Shown here one piece after another: positions 10,863-21,486 of a stretch of 64,000 nt of DNA. The DNA comes from Sinohyriopsis cumingii. Lineage: Eukaryota > Mollusca > Bivalvia > Unionida > Unionidae. The notes below the pieces were generated by a model. It saw nothing but the letters and a program-made list of their open reading frames with translations. It made no database searches and was not told the DNA's origin. How positions within the stretch are numbered: the first letter of the stretch is position 1; each line of letters begins with the position of its first letter. Location: contig CM068839.1 of assembly GCA_028554795.2 (NCBI GenBank), forward strand, positions 84,651,540-84,715,539, written 5' to 3'. The position numbers were made by a program, and so were the translations under genes.

Positions 10863-12110
10863 ATGATTCACCGAGAGTCATGCGAATGTTTCGAGTATCA
10901 ACTGGATCTGTTTGCTATGCCACCCACTATGATGACGATTCAAGAATCCCAATGGGTAGAAATTAATCCCGTCTCCTATTTGACGACCTCAACCCCCATC
11001 GAATTTTAAATCAAGGGACAGCCCAACGATTACATCCATCTGAATAACAGTTACTTGTACCTGAAAGTCAAAGTGATCAAAACGTAAAGTTCCCGTCAAC
11101 AATTTCATGCATTCCTTGTTCAGCGAAGTTGATTTGTACTTGAATAACAAATTAGTCAGCAGCAGCATGGATACTTAACCTTACCGAGGGTATCTGGAAA
11201 ATCTCTTGATGTCCGGAAAAAGATGCCAAGAATACTCATATGGATGCTTGCGTGGTATGGAAAGCTGACAGAGCGGGCGAGGACAAGTTTAAGGACGCAG
11301 TCCTGGCAGCAGCTGACAATCCTCACAATGTAGGCTTTAACGACCGTCGAAAGAAAATCCTGCAAGGACGCAGTTTATAATTGATGGGTTGTTTGCATGT
11401 GGACATCTGGTTGCGAGAAAAGTATCTGCAGAACGGAGTTCATATCCCCCTGAGACTGAATCGCAGTAGTACCGTTTTCCATTTAATGGCTCATGAAAAC
11501 GAGTCTAAAATCATCACCCAAGAAGCCAGACTCTACATGTGACGTGCGGAAATGTTACCAAAGTGGGAAACGACATCAACCACACTTTGAGCAGAACGAT
11601 CGCCAAGTATCCGATACGACGCGTAGAAGTGAAAACCTTCACTATTGCCGCTGTACTCCGATCCAAGATCGAAGATCTTCTGTTCCAATGAAAGTTATCC
11701 AAACGTTTAATCGTTGGTATCGTCAAGAACGAAGCCCTCAACAGAGCCGTCACTGCCAATCTTTCGAGTTTAAGCACTACTGAGTGTCCAAGATCGAAGT
11801 CAGTCGCGATGGTAAAACCTTGTGTACCAGAACTTATGTATTTGTCCTTGTACGAAGCCACGGACAGTTCGGTAGCAACACAAGCCACTGCATTTCGTTC
11901 GACGATTATGCAGGAGGCTACGCTTTATGGGCCTTTGATATCACTCCTGACAAAGGCAGGGACGAGAAACATTTCCACCCTATAAAATCTGGCCGACTGC
12001 GTGTGGAGCTTCGGCTTGAAGAAGCTCTAACCGAGACAGTGAACGTCATCTTGTATACCGACAACACTCTAGAAGTCGACAGTTTTAGAGAAGTCATTCT
12101 TGACTATTAG
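10863..12110 (+). pseudogene. Double jelly-roll major capsid protein (F54H12.2-like), broken
   Basis: The start at 10863 leads to QWVEINPVSYLTTSTPIEF, then a YIHLNNSYLYLKVKV strand, the usual beginning of the Maverick capsid family annotated as F54H12.2-like. A stop at the IEF/IKGQ junction is followed by frameshifts through the middle. The C-terminus is clear in 11784-12110: DYAGGYALWAFDITPD, then LRVELRLEEAL and ETVNVILYTD. Length between ends (about 415 codons) fits the family, so decay is by point changes rather than deletion. Confidence 0.85.
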
Positions 12111-12115
12111 ATGTT

Positions 12116-12319
12116 ATGGAAGATGAAAGACTTGACTGTGACTCTTCTAGAAATGATGACAAAGTAGATCGATGGTTTTGTGACCATTATGGATATCTTT
12201 TGTCTTTAGCTAGGAAACGTAGTGTACATCAAGGGACCAATGACCTCAGTCAGTGGAAGTCTAATTTGACATTACAACGTTGTCAACCTTGTCAAAAAAC
12301 TTTGTTCGAAATTGTATGA
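12116..12319 (+). CDS. Small ORF after the capsid gene
   Basis: A 67-residue frame begins MEDERLDCDSSRND and contains SLARKRSVHQGTNDLSQWKS. It follows the capsid stop by five bases in the same direction. I do not recognise it and it could be chance. Confidence 0.25.
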   Translation: MEDERLDCDSSRNDDKVDRWFCDHYGYLLSLARKRSVHQGTNDLSQWKSNLTLQRCQPCQKTLFEIV

Positions 12320-12479
12320 ATTGTTATTTTATGTGTTGGCTAATTGTTGGATGAATAAAACTGTTATGAAAAATAACTGTTGGTGGATTGTTTTAAACAT
12401 GAACCCTGTGAATATATGCTCTTTGACTTCTCTCTTTATCCCTCACCATGAGATAAGCTATAGCATTCCAGCCCTAAAC

Positions 12480-12952
12480 ACCGTACGGATGTTTTATATC
12501 GCGTCCGCGATTGAGCATATAAATCGATGCGGTCTCCAATCTGGCCATCCATTGTTGACTCGTCAGCCTATGAAGATGTTTTTAAGACTAGCTAAACTGA
12601 ATGAAGCCCACGTGAATTTACTTAGTGTCAGGCAAAGACTAATGTCCACACCTAAAGAGATTGAGAATGTCAGAATGTTAAATGTATCCCAAAACCTGAT
12701 AGAAGAGATCTTAAAAGATGGAATCGAGAGGAAGCAAGAAGAATGGATCGAGAGGTACAGACTTCTGAAAGAGCAGAGAGAGCAGTAGCAGCAACAGCAG
12801 GAGACAGACAGAGGTTTTGTAGACTGCCGTGTGGACACGAAAGAGTTTTCCTTCTCCTTCCAAAGTAGCAGACCGTATCCTGTCGGAAAGCTTGACGATA
12901 AGAGATTGCCACAAACCCCAACAAAAGAGCCCTTTTCAGGGCTACCCTAACA
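12480..12952 (+). pseudogene. Unrecognised helical/charged gene followed by histone-type stem-loop
   Basis: One frame runs through a helical stretch (KMFLRLAKLNEAHVNLL, IEEILKDGIERKQEEW) to a TAG at 12786. It then stays open in the same frame for about 55 more codons through a Gln-rich and polar segment, so the TAG may be a nonsense mutation. A histone-like stem-loop lies at 12928. I recognise no domain; it is probably an accessory gene of element 1. Confidence 0.4.
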
Positions 12953-12970
12953 ATCTAGAATAGATATAGT
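12928..12970 (+). terminator. Histone-mRNA-like 3' stem-loop (perfect stem)
   Basis: AGCCCTTTTCAGGGCT (12928-12943) forms a perfect six-base stem with a TTTC loop, exactly the geometry of the metazoan histone mRNA 3' end. It is preceded by an A/C-rich flank and followed by ACCC. A purine-rich TAGAATAG follows about 13 bases later, where the U7-pairing downstream element would lie. Confidence 0.6.
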
Positions 12971-13071
12971 AGTCAAATTGCCAAAATATTTGTCTGCATT
13001 TGTGTTTGTCTATAGGTAAAAAATAGAAGTGTGCATATAAACACTTCGTTTCTCTGGCTTTGTAAAATAGT

Positions 13072-13078
13072 GTGTGTA

Positions 13079-13109
<31 letters not shown>

Positions 13110-13140
13110 GCGCGCGAGCGTGTGTGTGTGTGTGTGTGTA
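13072..13140. repeat. TG/CG-rich microsatellite
   Basis: A run of TG, TGCG and CG dinucleotides ends in a TG tract. A nearly repeated phrase (AAAATAGAAGTGTGCATATAA.. and AAAATAAAAGTGTGCCTATAA..) sits on either side of it (13020 and 13145), so it lies inside a small local duplication. Confidence 0.8.
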
Positions 13141-13404
13141 GTAAAAAATAAAAGTGTGCCTATAAGCACTTCGTTTCCCTAGCTTGTAAGATAAGTTGTG
13201 CTTGTTTTCTTTCTTTCTTTGTTTTGTTTGGATGAATCCACTCGTTCCATGGTTTGATGGTGGTTTGGGTTTTGTTCGTTTTTGTGTACGGGGTGTTTTC
13301 CTTCAGGTGCGCGCTTCAGGGATATAACGCGGAGCGTTCGTCAGACTGGCTACCCCAGCGTTCACTTGTTAACTTCAAGATATTGAATAGATCGCAAAAA
13401 AATA

Positions 13405-13854
13405 ATGGAACTCCAGATGCACCTGGAAAATGCTCGCCGCCTCCTAGACGATCTAGCTAAGGAGGCTATGACTGAAGAAGAAGAAGTTGCCTTAGAGGAG
13501 GAAAAGGAGAAAGAAAATGGCATAATCCTTCTGATGCGGCCCATTTACCATATGAAACCTGTGGTGAGGACACCCTTATAGAAGCCACCGCAAGCGTTCG
13601 TAGTACCTCAAATAGATGATTGGGACTTGGAGCTACAAGTAGAGCGGGAACCCCAGCAACTACAGCAACATCCCCATGCAGGTCGCAGAGTCGTGAGGGA
13701 GAGAGAGAGAGAGTTCAGAATCCCTGGAACTGAGGATTGGGAGAGTGAAGCAAATCAACCTTCTTCATCACTCCCCTTTTTGACCATTTCGCGGGACAAT
13801 GACTGGAGCTGCCGTTGCGTGTGTGTTGCCCGGCCTAGGAGGTTTCAGCGTTAA
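13405..13854 (+). pseudogene. Acidic/charged ORF with one in-frame stop
   Basis: From the ATG at 13405 one frame stays open for about 150 codons except for a TAG at 13579-13581. The N-terminus is helical and acidic (MELQMHLENARRLLDDLAKE, then a Glu-rich run). The second half has GRRVVREREREF and ends near CRCVCVARPRRFQR. No recognised domain. A poly(A)-rich tract and another histone-type stem-loop follow the stop, so I read it as a real accessory gene of element 1 with a nonsense mutation. Confidence 0.4.
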
Positions 13855-13874
13855 CCAGTTGCAAATGGAGTTGA

Positions 13875-13933
13875 AGAAGAAGAAAAAAAAAAAAAAAAAA
13901 AAAAAAAAGAAATAAAAAAAAAAAAAAAAAAAA
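13875..13933. repeat. Poly(A)-rich tract
   Basis: Almost pure A over about 58 bases, immediately after the ORF ending at 13854 and directly before the stem-loop at 13932. It could be a retroposed tail or a homopolymer expansion. Confidence 0.8.
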
Positions 13934-13975
13934 CCCTTTTCAGGGCTAACCAGATCTCTAGAAAACAAACTGATC
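13932..13975 (+). terminator. Histone-mRNA-like 3' stem-loop
   Basis: AACCCTTTTCAGGGCT has five of six stem pairs and the TTTC loop, then AACC. TAGAAAAC follows about 13 bases downstream. It is the second member of the set at 12928, 13932 and 14160. Confidence 0.5.
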
Positions 13976-14032
13976 AATCGCCAATTTGTGTTAATGTGGA
14001 GTAGTATGACTATAAACCCTCACTCCTTTAAT

Positions 14033-14135
14033 GATGTGTGTGTATGTGTGCACGCGTACGTTTGTGTGGATGTATGTGTGCGTATGTGTGCGAGCGTATG
14101 TCTGTGTGTATGTATGTATGTGTATGTGTATGAAG
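14033..14135. repeat. TG/TATG microsatellite
   Basis: TGTG, TATG and CGTATG units. Open frames here are low-complexity Val/Cys/Tyr chains and are not genes. Confidence 0.85.
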
Positions 14136-14154
14136 GAAATAGAAAAAGAAGAAG

Positions 14155-14195
14155 CCAAAGGCCCTTTTCAGGGTCACTCTGTTGCCTCGAAAATA
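14155..14195 (+). terminator. Histone-mRNA-like 3' stem-loop (closest to consensus)
   Basis: CCAAAGGCCCTTTTCAGGGT followed by CAC matches the histone consensus (CCAAAGG-stem-TTTC-stem-CAC) with one G-T pair in the stem. CGAAAAT follows about 18 bases downstream. No clear gene ends directly before it; the upstream sequence is microsatellite. Confidence 0.55.
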
Positions 14196-14359
14196 TATTT
14201 ATTATCTCTTTGTCATATTGATGTATTTGTTTGTTTGTATATATCTCTGTTTATGTCTCTAACCATGTCTCTAATCTAGGGACATACAAATAGGGACATA
14301 GAAAAGGGACATTATAGAGACAGATTTAGGGACATTGTAGGAAAACTATACAGACAAAA

Positions 14360-14515
14360 AATAGTTTTGGTGTGTGTAAGTTTGCACGCACACGCGCGCG
14401 CGCGTGTGTGTGTGTTTGTATGTGTATGTGTGCACGAGTACGTTTATGTATGTATGTTTGCACACGTATGTTTGTATGTATGTGTTTGTATGTGTATGTG
14501 TGTGTATGTGTTTGT
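14360..14515. repeat. TG/TATG/CG microsatellite inside the right end of element 1
   Basis: Mixed TG, CGCG and TATG repeats directly inside the candidate right terminal repeat, as the TG tract at 3762 lies inside the left one. Confidence 0.8.
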
Positions 14516-14592
14516 TTTTCTATGTCTGTCTATGTCTCTAACCCTGTCTCTAACCACGCCTCTATGTCTATGTATCTATGTCTACATCTATA
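14516..14592 (-). repeat. Candidate right terminal inverted repeat of element 1
   Basis: On the minus strand this reads ACATAGAGGCGTGGTTAGAG then ACAGGGTTAGAGACATAG, matching 3616-3690. Related GAGACATAG units also occur at 14235-14335, so a spread simple repeat is the alternative. Confidence 0.45.
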
Positions 14593-14599
14593 TTGCCCC

Positions 14600-15924
14600 T
14601 TGAGTAACGCGTAGTCAGGTTAGCCCATTGTTACAATGTTCCAAACGACGGAGGTCAGCCATTTGCAACAGTTTTATCAGTGTCCAGTACCGTGACTTCA
14701 CCCCTCTCCAATTCCTATTGACCCTAGATAGGGTCAATCCATTGTCAATATACATTCCCTATGTTCAATTCCAATTGACCATATAGTAGCCCACCCATGT
14801 TAAAGTCCCATAGACCCTATTTCCTCCCCTTCACTACTATTGTTGTATTCTCGTACGGGTGCTCGTGTTATTATATTATATATCTCAGCTGTTATTGCAT
14901 CCATTAATTTCGTATTTTATGTTATTAATAACTCGATCTAGGCAATAACAGCTTGGTCGATCATCTCCTAGATAATGATAACCAAAAACTTTAAGGAGTG
15001 AAGGGAGATCTCACACATCTATTCACCAGCCCATCACAAAAGCACTTGTTGTTGTGTGATTGATGTGTTTTCAAGATCTGCTTGAGTTATACTACTCAAC
15101 AAAGCACTGAAATACTTTGAAGTGTTACCACGTCTTGCAAAAGTGTACAATCAGTCGTATCATCACAACCGGTGATCACCCAATACAAAGTCGAAGTGTT
15201 TGGGAGACTATTTGAAATCCATAAGTAGAACGAAAGTGATCGCTGCCACAGTCATCGTCGTGATTGTTATACCTTGGTGTTAGTGATTGTTATACCATGG
15301 TGTTAGTGATTGTTATACCTTGGTGTTAGTGATTGTTATACCTTGGTGTTATATACATTAATTTGGGTTCACATCATACGAATGCAACAAAGGATAATTA
15401 CCTAATTGAATGCTGAGACAATTTAGGCGTCTCACAAAATATATAAAGTTTTGTTATAGTAATTTTAATATGACAGAGAGAGAGGGAGAGAGATTCCGCT
15501 TTAAAACAAAGAAAGAAAAAAGTAATCACACACACACACACACACACACAGAGACATATGTATAATGTTCATGCGACACATGTTCTCAGGAACTAGACAC
15601 GTGTTTGCTTTAAGTATTTTCCTACTGTTTTTACACAGGCTTTACAAGCCACGTGATACCGCATTCTATAACCAGCAGTTTAATAAATATACTTAGAAAT
15701 GCTGGTTGGGTCATCAGATGAGTGTACATGTAATATTACAAAATAGGCGGGTGAAAGTGATGAAAAATTGAAATCTCTTAAATATTTTCATTTGGAGATA
15801 AATAAACATGTTTATATTATTTTCATTTAATGCAGATGAAAATGTGAAATGTTACATTCTTTCAGTCTATATGACAATTACTGCCGTAGTTTTTCTAGTG
15901 CATGCATGTGCATATCACCATCTT
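14600..15924. other. Non-coding, with a tandem repeat and CA microsatellite
   Basis: No gene seen. Contains four copies of a 23-bp unit (15262-15352) and a CA tract (15531-15551). A phrase like CAATTCCNATTGACCNTA recurs at 14709, 14729 and 14769. Confidence 0.5.
15262..15352. repeat. Four tandem copies of a 23-bp unit
   Basis: The unit GATTGTTATACCTTGGTGTT plus AGT is repeated four times, with one T-to-A change in copy two. Confidence 0.9.
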
Positions 15925-17100
15925 TTGCAATTCAAACAAAATGCCTACTATTATGAAAATGTAGTTGTGAAATGGGTATGTAAAGTAGATCGATACGATT
16001 GTATTGAAGGTACGACAAATATCCTCCGGTTTTGTACGTTATTCAACCTTAATATAATTCTAAAGTTTCCTTGCTCATACCTCTTTTTACCCTTGTTCAA
16101 CTTGAAGGCTGAATCTATATCTATTAATAACGCCTTGCAAATCTTCCGAAATAGTTAAACCACATGTTTGCCAAGGCTATAAATCTACCTCTAATTGTAA
16201 TGATTGTTATTAATGTAGCTTCACAGTTTTCACGGCTATAAACAGGTAAGACTTGTAAAAATTAATTTACTCCATACTGGAAGTGGAATAGATTTTGACT
16301 TCAAAGATTGTAAATCCATATTATTTCCTGTTTATCTTGGCCCGTTCCTGGTAAATCTAAGGTCGTCGCGAATGTTATTGCAGTAATGCTTACTCACTCA
16401 ATTTTCCATCCATTACATTTCTGAAGCATTCAGTTCGTACATATCAATTATGGTCAAATCGGACAAGAGACAAATAGAAAAAAAGAAAAGCACAACACTA
16501 ACAGGTTAATAACACATTTTGCAATTCAGCAGAAACGCCTACTATTATGCAAATTTAGTTATGGATTGGGTATCTGCAGCAGAAGCGAATAACCTACAAT
16601 TTTGTACATCGGTTTGTTTATCTCAGCTAAATTTCCTTTTCTCCTTCGTACTTCTTGCCACCTGCATCCCTGTACCACCCGCATCCATGTACTCCGTTGT
16701 TTAACTTGTACCATACTGGCATACGCTGAACACTTCATATCTATTAATAATTCCCTGTAACTCACCCGTAATGGCAATGCCACGTGTTTGCCAAGGCTAT
16801 AAAACCTATCGCTAACTGCTTTTATTGCTGTTAAAATATAGCTTCTTCTTTATCGCGGCTTTAAACACATCACCCTGCTAGAACTTTTTTCAACTACGTT
16901 TACTTGTAACTGGAGATTGGTTCGCTTTTGGTTTCAAAGACTGTATATCTCTAACATTTCCTGTTTATCTCGAACAAGTTCATGTGTATTATATATACTG
17001 TCATTGTATTCACTTTTATTACTGAGTAATGATCATTCGTCTTCGAATCTATTAGCATTGTGGAACTTAACTTCGTGCATGTTAATAATGACCATATTCG
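15925..17100. repeat. Diverged tandem duplication, unit about 590 bp
   Basis: 15925-16510 and 16516-17100 share matching phrases in the same order: TTTTGCAATTCA, GCCTACTATTATG, GCCAAGGCTATAAA and TTTCCTGTTTATCT. The copies have drifted considerably and neither has a convincing gene. Confidence 0.7.
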
Positions 17101-18374
17101 ACAACAGATAAAAAGAAAATAAGAAAAGGACGCGAAAATATCACACTGTGTCTCAGTCCATAATTTCAAAATTCGTTTTGAAACAATCAACATAAACATT
17201 TACATTCAGACGTTAACGTATCTCTTGAAACATCTATGCTAAAAATACCATCTAGTCACTACACCGTCCTGACTGGCATTTGTTAACAAGCGTAGCCGCA
17301 TACTTCAAAGTAAAAATGTCGCTCTTCGTCTGGTGCTCGAAAATAGATTCATGAAAAAAGTGGGAAGACAGTTACTTTTTCATAGAAATCACTTCGTTTA
17401 TTGCATGAACAGCCACTAACAGAGAGCAGAATTCAAGACTGTGTAGACGAATTTGGCGCATTAAATTTTTTTTATCACTCTCTCAAACAATCAACTATAT
17501 TCTTAGCCGACTGATAAAGGTATTTGTATACTGTGATGTTTATGTGTTCATCAGTGTCATTGGACATTTTTTCTTCTAAATATATGATAAACGGATGGTC
17601 TATACTTGAAAAAATAAATAATAATTATATTTAGTTTTTCAAAAAAAAAAAAAAAAACGCTGGAGACAAGTTTACGCAATAATATGAGAACTAGATATCA
17701 AAATACATTTCTCAGTCCAAATTTGTTTTTATGGATTTTCTTTTTACAAACTAACATCTGTCTAGTTGTAAGGTGTGCAGTTTTGTGATATTTCTTTAAA
17801 TAGTTAATGTAACTCGACACTAAACAGCAGCTTGCACATGTGCAAACTGTCTTGACTCACTGATGTTGACTGGATGCATGAAACGACAGTAACAGGCTCA
17901 GCAGCTGATTTCAGAGTAAGACGTTCCTTTAGCCAGTGCCTGGTGATGCATGTCAATTGAATGCAAAAGTGATGAAACTGTATTTATTTTATGCTAAGCA
18001 GTGAACTACTTGATTTTCTAATTAAAAAAACATATTAATATCTCACTGTAGTAAAAAAAATAATATTTTTTCACTACAGGAACTACTTTGTGGGGTCAGA
18101 ACATACGTACCTCCCTTTGATTTTCTGTCAGTGAACTACTTTTTCCTTATGTACATGTCATTGTCATCTCTGTCGTCTGCAACCAAAATTAAAATGGAAA
18201 AACTGAAAACATCAGTTAATTTTTATCAATCTGATGTGGAACTAATTTTGTGCGCAGGTACACATAGCATAGCAGAACTTGTACGGTAAACAGCTGACAT
18301 TACCGTAAGAAATCTGCTAATTCACTGTGTCACAAACTTTAGGTAGCCAACGTATGTGAGCATAAAATAAAAAG
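17101..18374. other. No gene recognised
   Basis: AT-rich with A-runs near 17640 and 18050. No coding signal, tRNA or clear repeat seen. Confidence 0.5.
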
Positions 18375-18495
18375 AATATTTGCTTGAAACGAGTGAATAA
18401 CGGATACATTTCATCTCGTGGGTGAAAGCCTCTAGTATTTTCAGCCACTCGATGAAATACATCCGTTATTCATTCGTTTCAAGCAAATATCCTCT
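18375..18495. repeat. Hairpin (fold-back) with arms of about 47 bp
   Basis: ATATTTGCTTGAAACGAGTG near 18378 is matched in reverse complement near 18490, and the pairing continues through AATAACGGAT to the central ATTTCAT/ATGAAAT. Arms differ at only a few positions. Looks like a miniature fold-back element. Confidence 0.8.
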
Positions 18496-19984
18496 ATGTA
18501 TCCATAGCTAAGACACTAATAAATTTAACACGAAATGGCACCACGTTCGAGTTTGTACAGGTAAAGGCATCATATTCACATATTTACTCTGTTTTGGGTT
18601 TCTATCTTCTGTTTTGTGTGTTGACTCGCGGGGAGAATACAATAAAATCAGCTTGGAGCGCCATTAAACCCACCACAGCTGCAATAAATTCCGTTACGAA
18701 GTTCCAATAGATTGATTGGATTTAGACTTCAAGAGGTGAAGTCCACCAGACTGAGAGGACTTCCATAACTCACTGTGGGCACTTAAACCCCATGCCTCTA
18801 CGTCACATTCACCGGATTGGATGCGTTATCCGTAAAACAGGATGTGTGTTGTGTACCTTAAAAAAAGTCCTCCCCCCACCTAGTTTAGAATTTGGTTTGC
18901 AGACTTACAGGTATTCGATTATATATTTAAAAAAATCAATGAAAACGGCGTTATGCCTCATATCACCACCTGTCATCACTAAAGTAGTCAGATAATAAGA
19001 TCAGCAGCAACATTAATAACAGTTGTGGTGTGGACAACATGTTTCATTTTTTTTTTCTTTATTCTATCAGCTGTGGTGTACTAAGTGATGATCTGAGCTG
19101 CTACCATATACCTAAGTGTGTAAGAACAGGTTACACAGTTGTGGAAGAGTTTAATTCACAATTCTATTCACTATTTACTTCCCATCGTGGAAGAGTTTAA
19201 TTCACAATTCTATTCACTATTTACTTCCCATCGTTGAAATACACCAAAGGTATCAATGTATTTCCCAGCAACACAATGGGTTGTTTCACGCTTAAATTAC
19301 CTCAGTCAATACAACTGGATTTGGAAACTCTTTGGGAGGAGCTTTTTGTACAAATCATTGATCTTACGTAAGTGTAGAATCACCAGGTACCAAATGCATT
19401 TCGTCGTAGAAACGCTGTACAATCTTGCAGAGGCAGCATTCTGAGTACGCGGGGCCTAGGGCCGACCATGACCGAGCGGGGCCAGAGTATCAGTGTATCG
19501 ACTGGTATGCTACTGCAAACACTGATTATGCCTAGACTAGATCAACTTTCTCGACTTGCCGCACGAATTTATTTTTTTTATTATTCATAAAAAAATTCGT
19601 GTTTAAGGACGACCTTAGACCTGAAGCGCAGGGCCCCCTCAAGAGCTGGGCCTGGGGCGGTCGCCTTATTTGCCACCCCCAAACGCCGTTCATGCAATCT
19701 TGGATATTGCAAAATATCGGCAACCAATGCTCAGCTAAATGTGCTTGAGATGAGGGTTCCTGAGATATTATTTTCATGTTCGACATCTAGTCGATACGAT
19801 TTCAGCTTTTTAAACGATCAGTTCGGGATGCACGAGCCAAAATAATAAAGGGTGATTATCGACTACCATGCACCATAACACTGTCGACACATGGATTTGC
19901 TCGAAAGCAAAACTTTTTCAATGAAATTTTATCCGCTTTTGTTTGCTATTCTGAAAGGAAGTTAGCACATAGCTCCTTTTTACT
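18496..19984. other. No gene recognised, one short tandem duplication
   Basis: Contains a perfect 46-bp tandem duplication at 19141-19186 and 19187-19232. Nothing else supported. Confidence 0.5.
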
Positions 19985-20215
19985 CCAGAGACATCAACAG
20001 GCTATACATGGCGGCCAGTATAAATGATGGAGGAAGAACCCGGGAAAACCCCGGAAAGAACCACCGACCCACGAGAAGCTACTGGCAAGCTTTCTCACAT
20101 ACCCACATTTACCGAACCCGAGACTCGAACCCACGCAGACAGAGGTGAGATGGCAATGATCCGTGACGGCGAGCGCTTTAGACCATTCGGCCACTTGGGG
20201 CCCCGCTTACTCTGA
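19985..20215 (-). repeat. tRNA-derived SINE
   Basis: On the minus strand the head reads like a tRNA: A box TGGCCGAATGGTC, B box GGGTTCGAGTCTCG. It is followed by a tail with GGGGTTTTCCCGGGTTCTTCC and TACTGGCCGCC. This tail style is familiar from invertebrate, notably molluscan, SINEs. The A and B boxes are about 65 bases apart, longer than normal but compatible with a type with a variable arm. Confidence 0.75.
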
Positions 20216-20223
20216 GGTAGTAG

Positions 20224-20526
20224 AATAGAAGTGGTGGAAAACACATACGATCCATCGCTAAGATTAATTTTGTGAAAGCTGCTTTCGATGAAGGATATTA
20301 CAGGTATCACGTTCATCGTGAATGTCATCCACACCGACTTCCATCCAGTAAAACCTATTTTCACAGTGTGCATATTGGTATAAAAGGAAATCTCGAAAGC
20401 CACAGTGAAGAACTACTGATCAAAACCTTTTCCACTTCCATCAATGTCTTCAAGACTAAAGTCATGCGAGATGGCCAGACGTTGTGTACTAAACCATTTG
20501 AACCCAAAGAGGTCCGAACAAAATAA
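20224..20526 (+). pseudogene. Maverick relic: penton C-terminus joined to a capsid fragment
   Basis: One open frame reads YHVHRECHPHRLPSSKTYFH then SVHIGIKGNLE, which matches the penton tail of element 1 (YQVHCKFVHSHYVP, IAIKGHLE). It continues with VMRDGQTLCTKPF, which matches the capsid SRDGKTLCTRTY of element 1. The genes between the two are deleted. It is therefore an internal-deletion scar of a second Maverick related to element 1. Confidence 0.65.
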
Positions 20527-20702
20527 AAATCTTTTGTGAGATGCTTGTTATCGATGCTAACTCGATCATCCTAGCCAAATACAAAACAGCAAATGTTTAA
20601 TGATGATTGAAAAAGAAAATTCTGAAGATTACCTATAGGAAACCTGGACTCTCTTCTAAGAACAAGAAAATCGTGCATGAGTGGCTAAGTTAAAAATCCA
20701 AA

Positions 20703-21060
20703 CACACACACACACACACACACACACTGCTCTGGTGGCATAGGTGGTTAAAGCTTCTGCCTTAGATGCAGGAAGTCATGGGTTCGCACCTCGGCCGAGT
20801 CATACCAAAGACTTATAAAAATTGTACTAACAGGTGCCTCGCAAGGTACTCAGCATTAAAAGGTTTATACTAAGGACTGGTCAGCCTGGTGTCAGGATAC
20901 TGTGACTGTGTCATGCGGTCATGATGCCACCTGCCTGCTTCATGATGCCCCAGTGCTAGATATCACTATAAATTGCCACACTGCAAACATTGTAGCGATA
21001 TGACTGAAATCTTTTACAATCTATGTTCAAAACCAAATTACACACATGTAAATGATTTAC
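20703..21060 (+). repeat. tRNA-derived SINE, family shared with 51186-51485
   Basis: A CA tract is followed by a tRNA-like head (TGGCATAGGTGGTTAAAGC; GGGTTCGCACCTCGGCC). The body contains CAGCCTGGTGTCAGGATA and ATGATGCCCCAGTGCTAG, and the element ends near ACTGAAATCTTTTAC. Head and body match the minus-strand SINE at 51186-51485. Confidence 0.85.
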
Positions 21061-21452
21061 AGTCTTTGGTTATGAAACAGTACATATAACTGCCAGAGTA
21101 AGATGGAAGGATCTAATTTTCATGGATGCATGAGTCAAGAGGAAAATTATTTCCCCAGTATGCATACAGTTTAGTAATAAAGACTAAATTAACAAGGTTT
21201 ATGGTAGTGATCTCTGGAATATATTAATGACCTTATATGGACCAAGATAACTTTAGACTGTAGGATGTATTTATTTCCTAGCTTCTGTCATCAGTTTGCA
21301 TGATGATGGTCATGACAGTTGTTGGAAAGCAAGTTAAGTCGAATTTTGCTAGTATAAATAACCAAGGGACCACAACAATAATAGTACAAGAGATCAATAG
21401 TGCGAATGAAAGAGATTTAATGTATTGATTAACTTTCTGTTGGTTGTTGAAA
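21061..21452. other. No gene recognised
   Basis: AT-rich, no supported feature. Confidence 0.5.
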
Positions 21453-21486
21453 GGACTATATTGAATAAGGGCCATTTTCTGCCCCC

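Larger units (their letters stand above)
3616..14592 (+). mobile_element. Element 1: decayed Maverick/Polinton (adintovirus-like) integrated virus
   Basis: A run of plus-strand gene fragments between 3.9 and 13.9 kb has Maverick content: PolB N-terminus, packaging ATPase, integrase with chromodomain, penton-like protein, small basic virion protein and double-jelly-roll capsid. Every large gene is broken by stops, frameshifts or deletions, so the copy is old. The boundaries are inferred from a pair of inverted, GAGACATAG-rich repeats (3616-3690 and 14516-14592, roughly 80 percent alike by eye). These are low-complexity, so the ends are less certain than the content. I saw no clear 6-bp target duplication. 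Confidence 0.75.

Noticed and set aside
14033-14175. A histone gene upstream of the stem-loop at 14160
   Set aside because: No histone-like protein sequence is readable; the upstream DNA is microsatellite.
20024-20215. A 63-residue plus-strand frame
   Set aside because: It is antisense to a tRNA-derived SINE and has no independent support.
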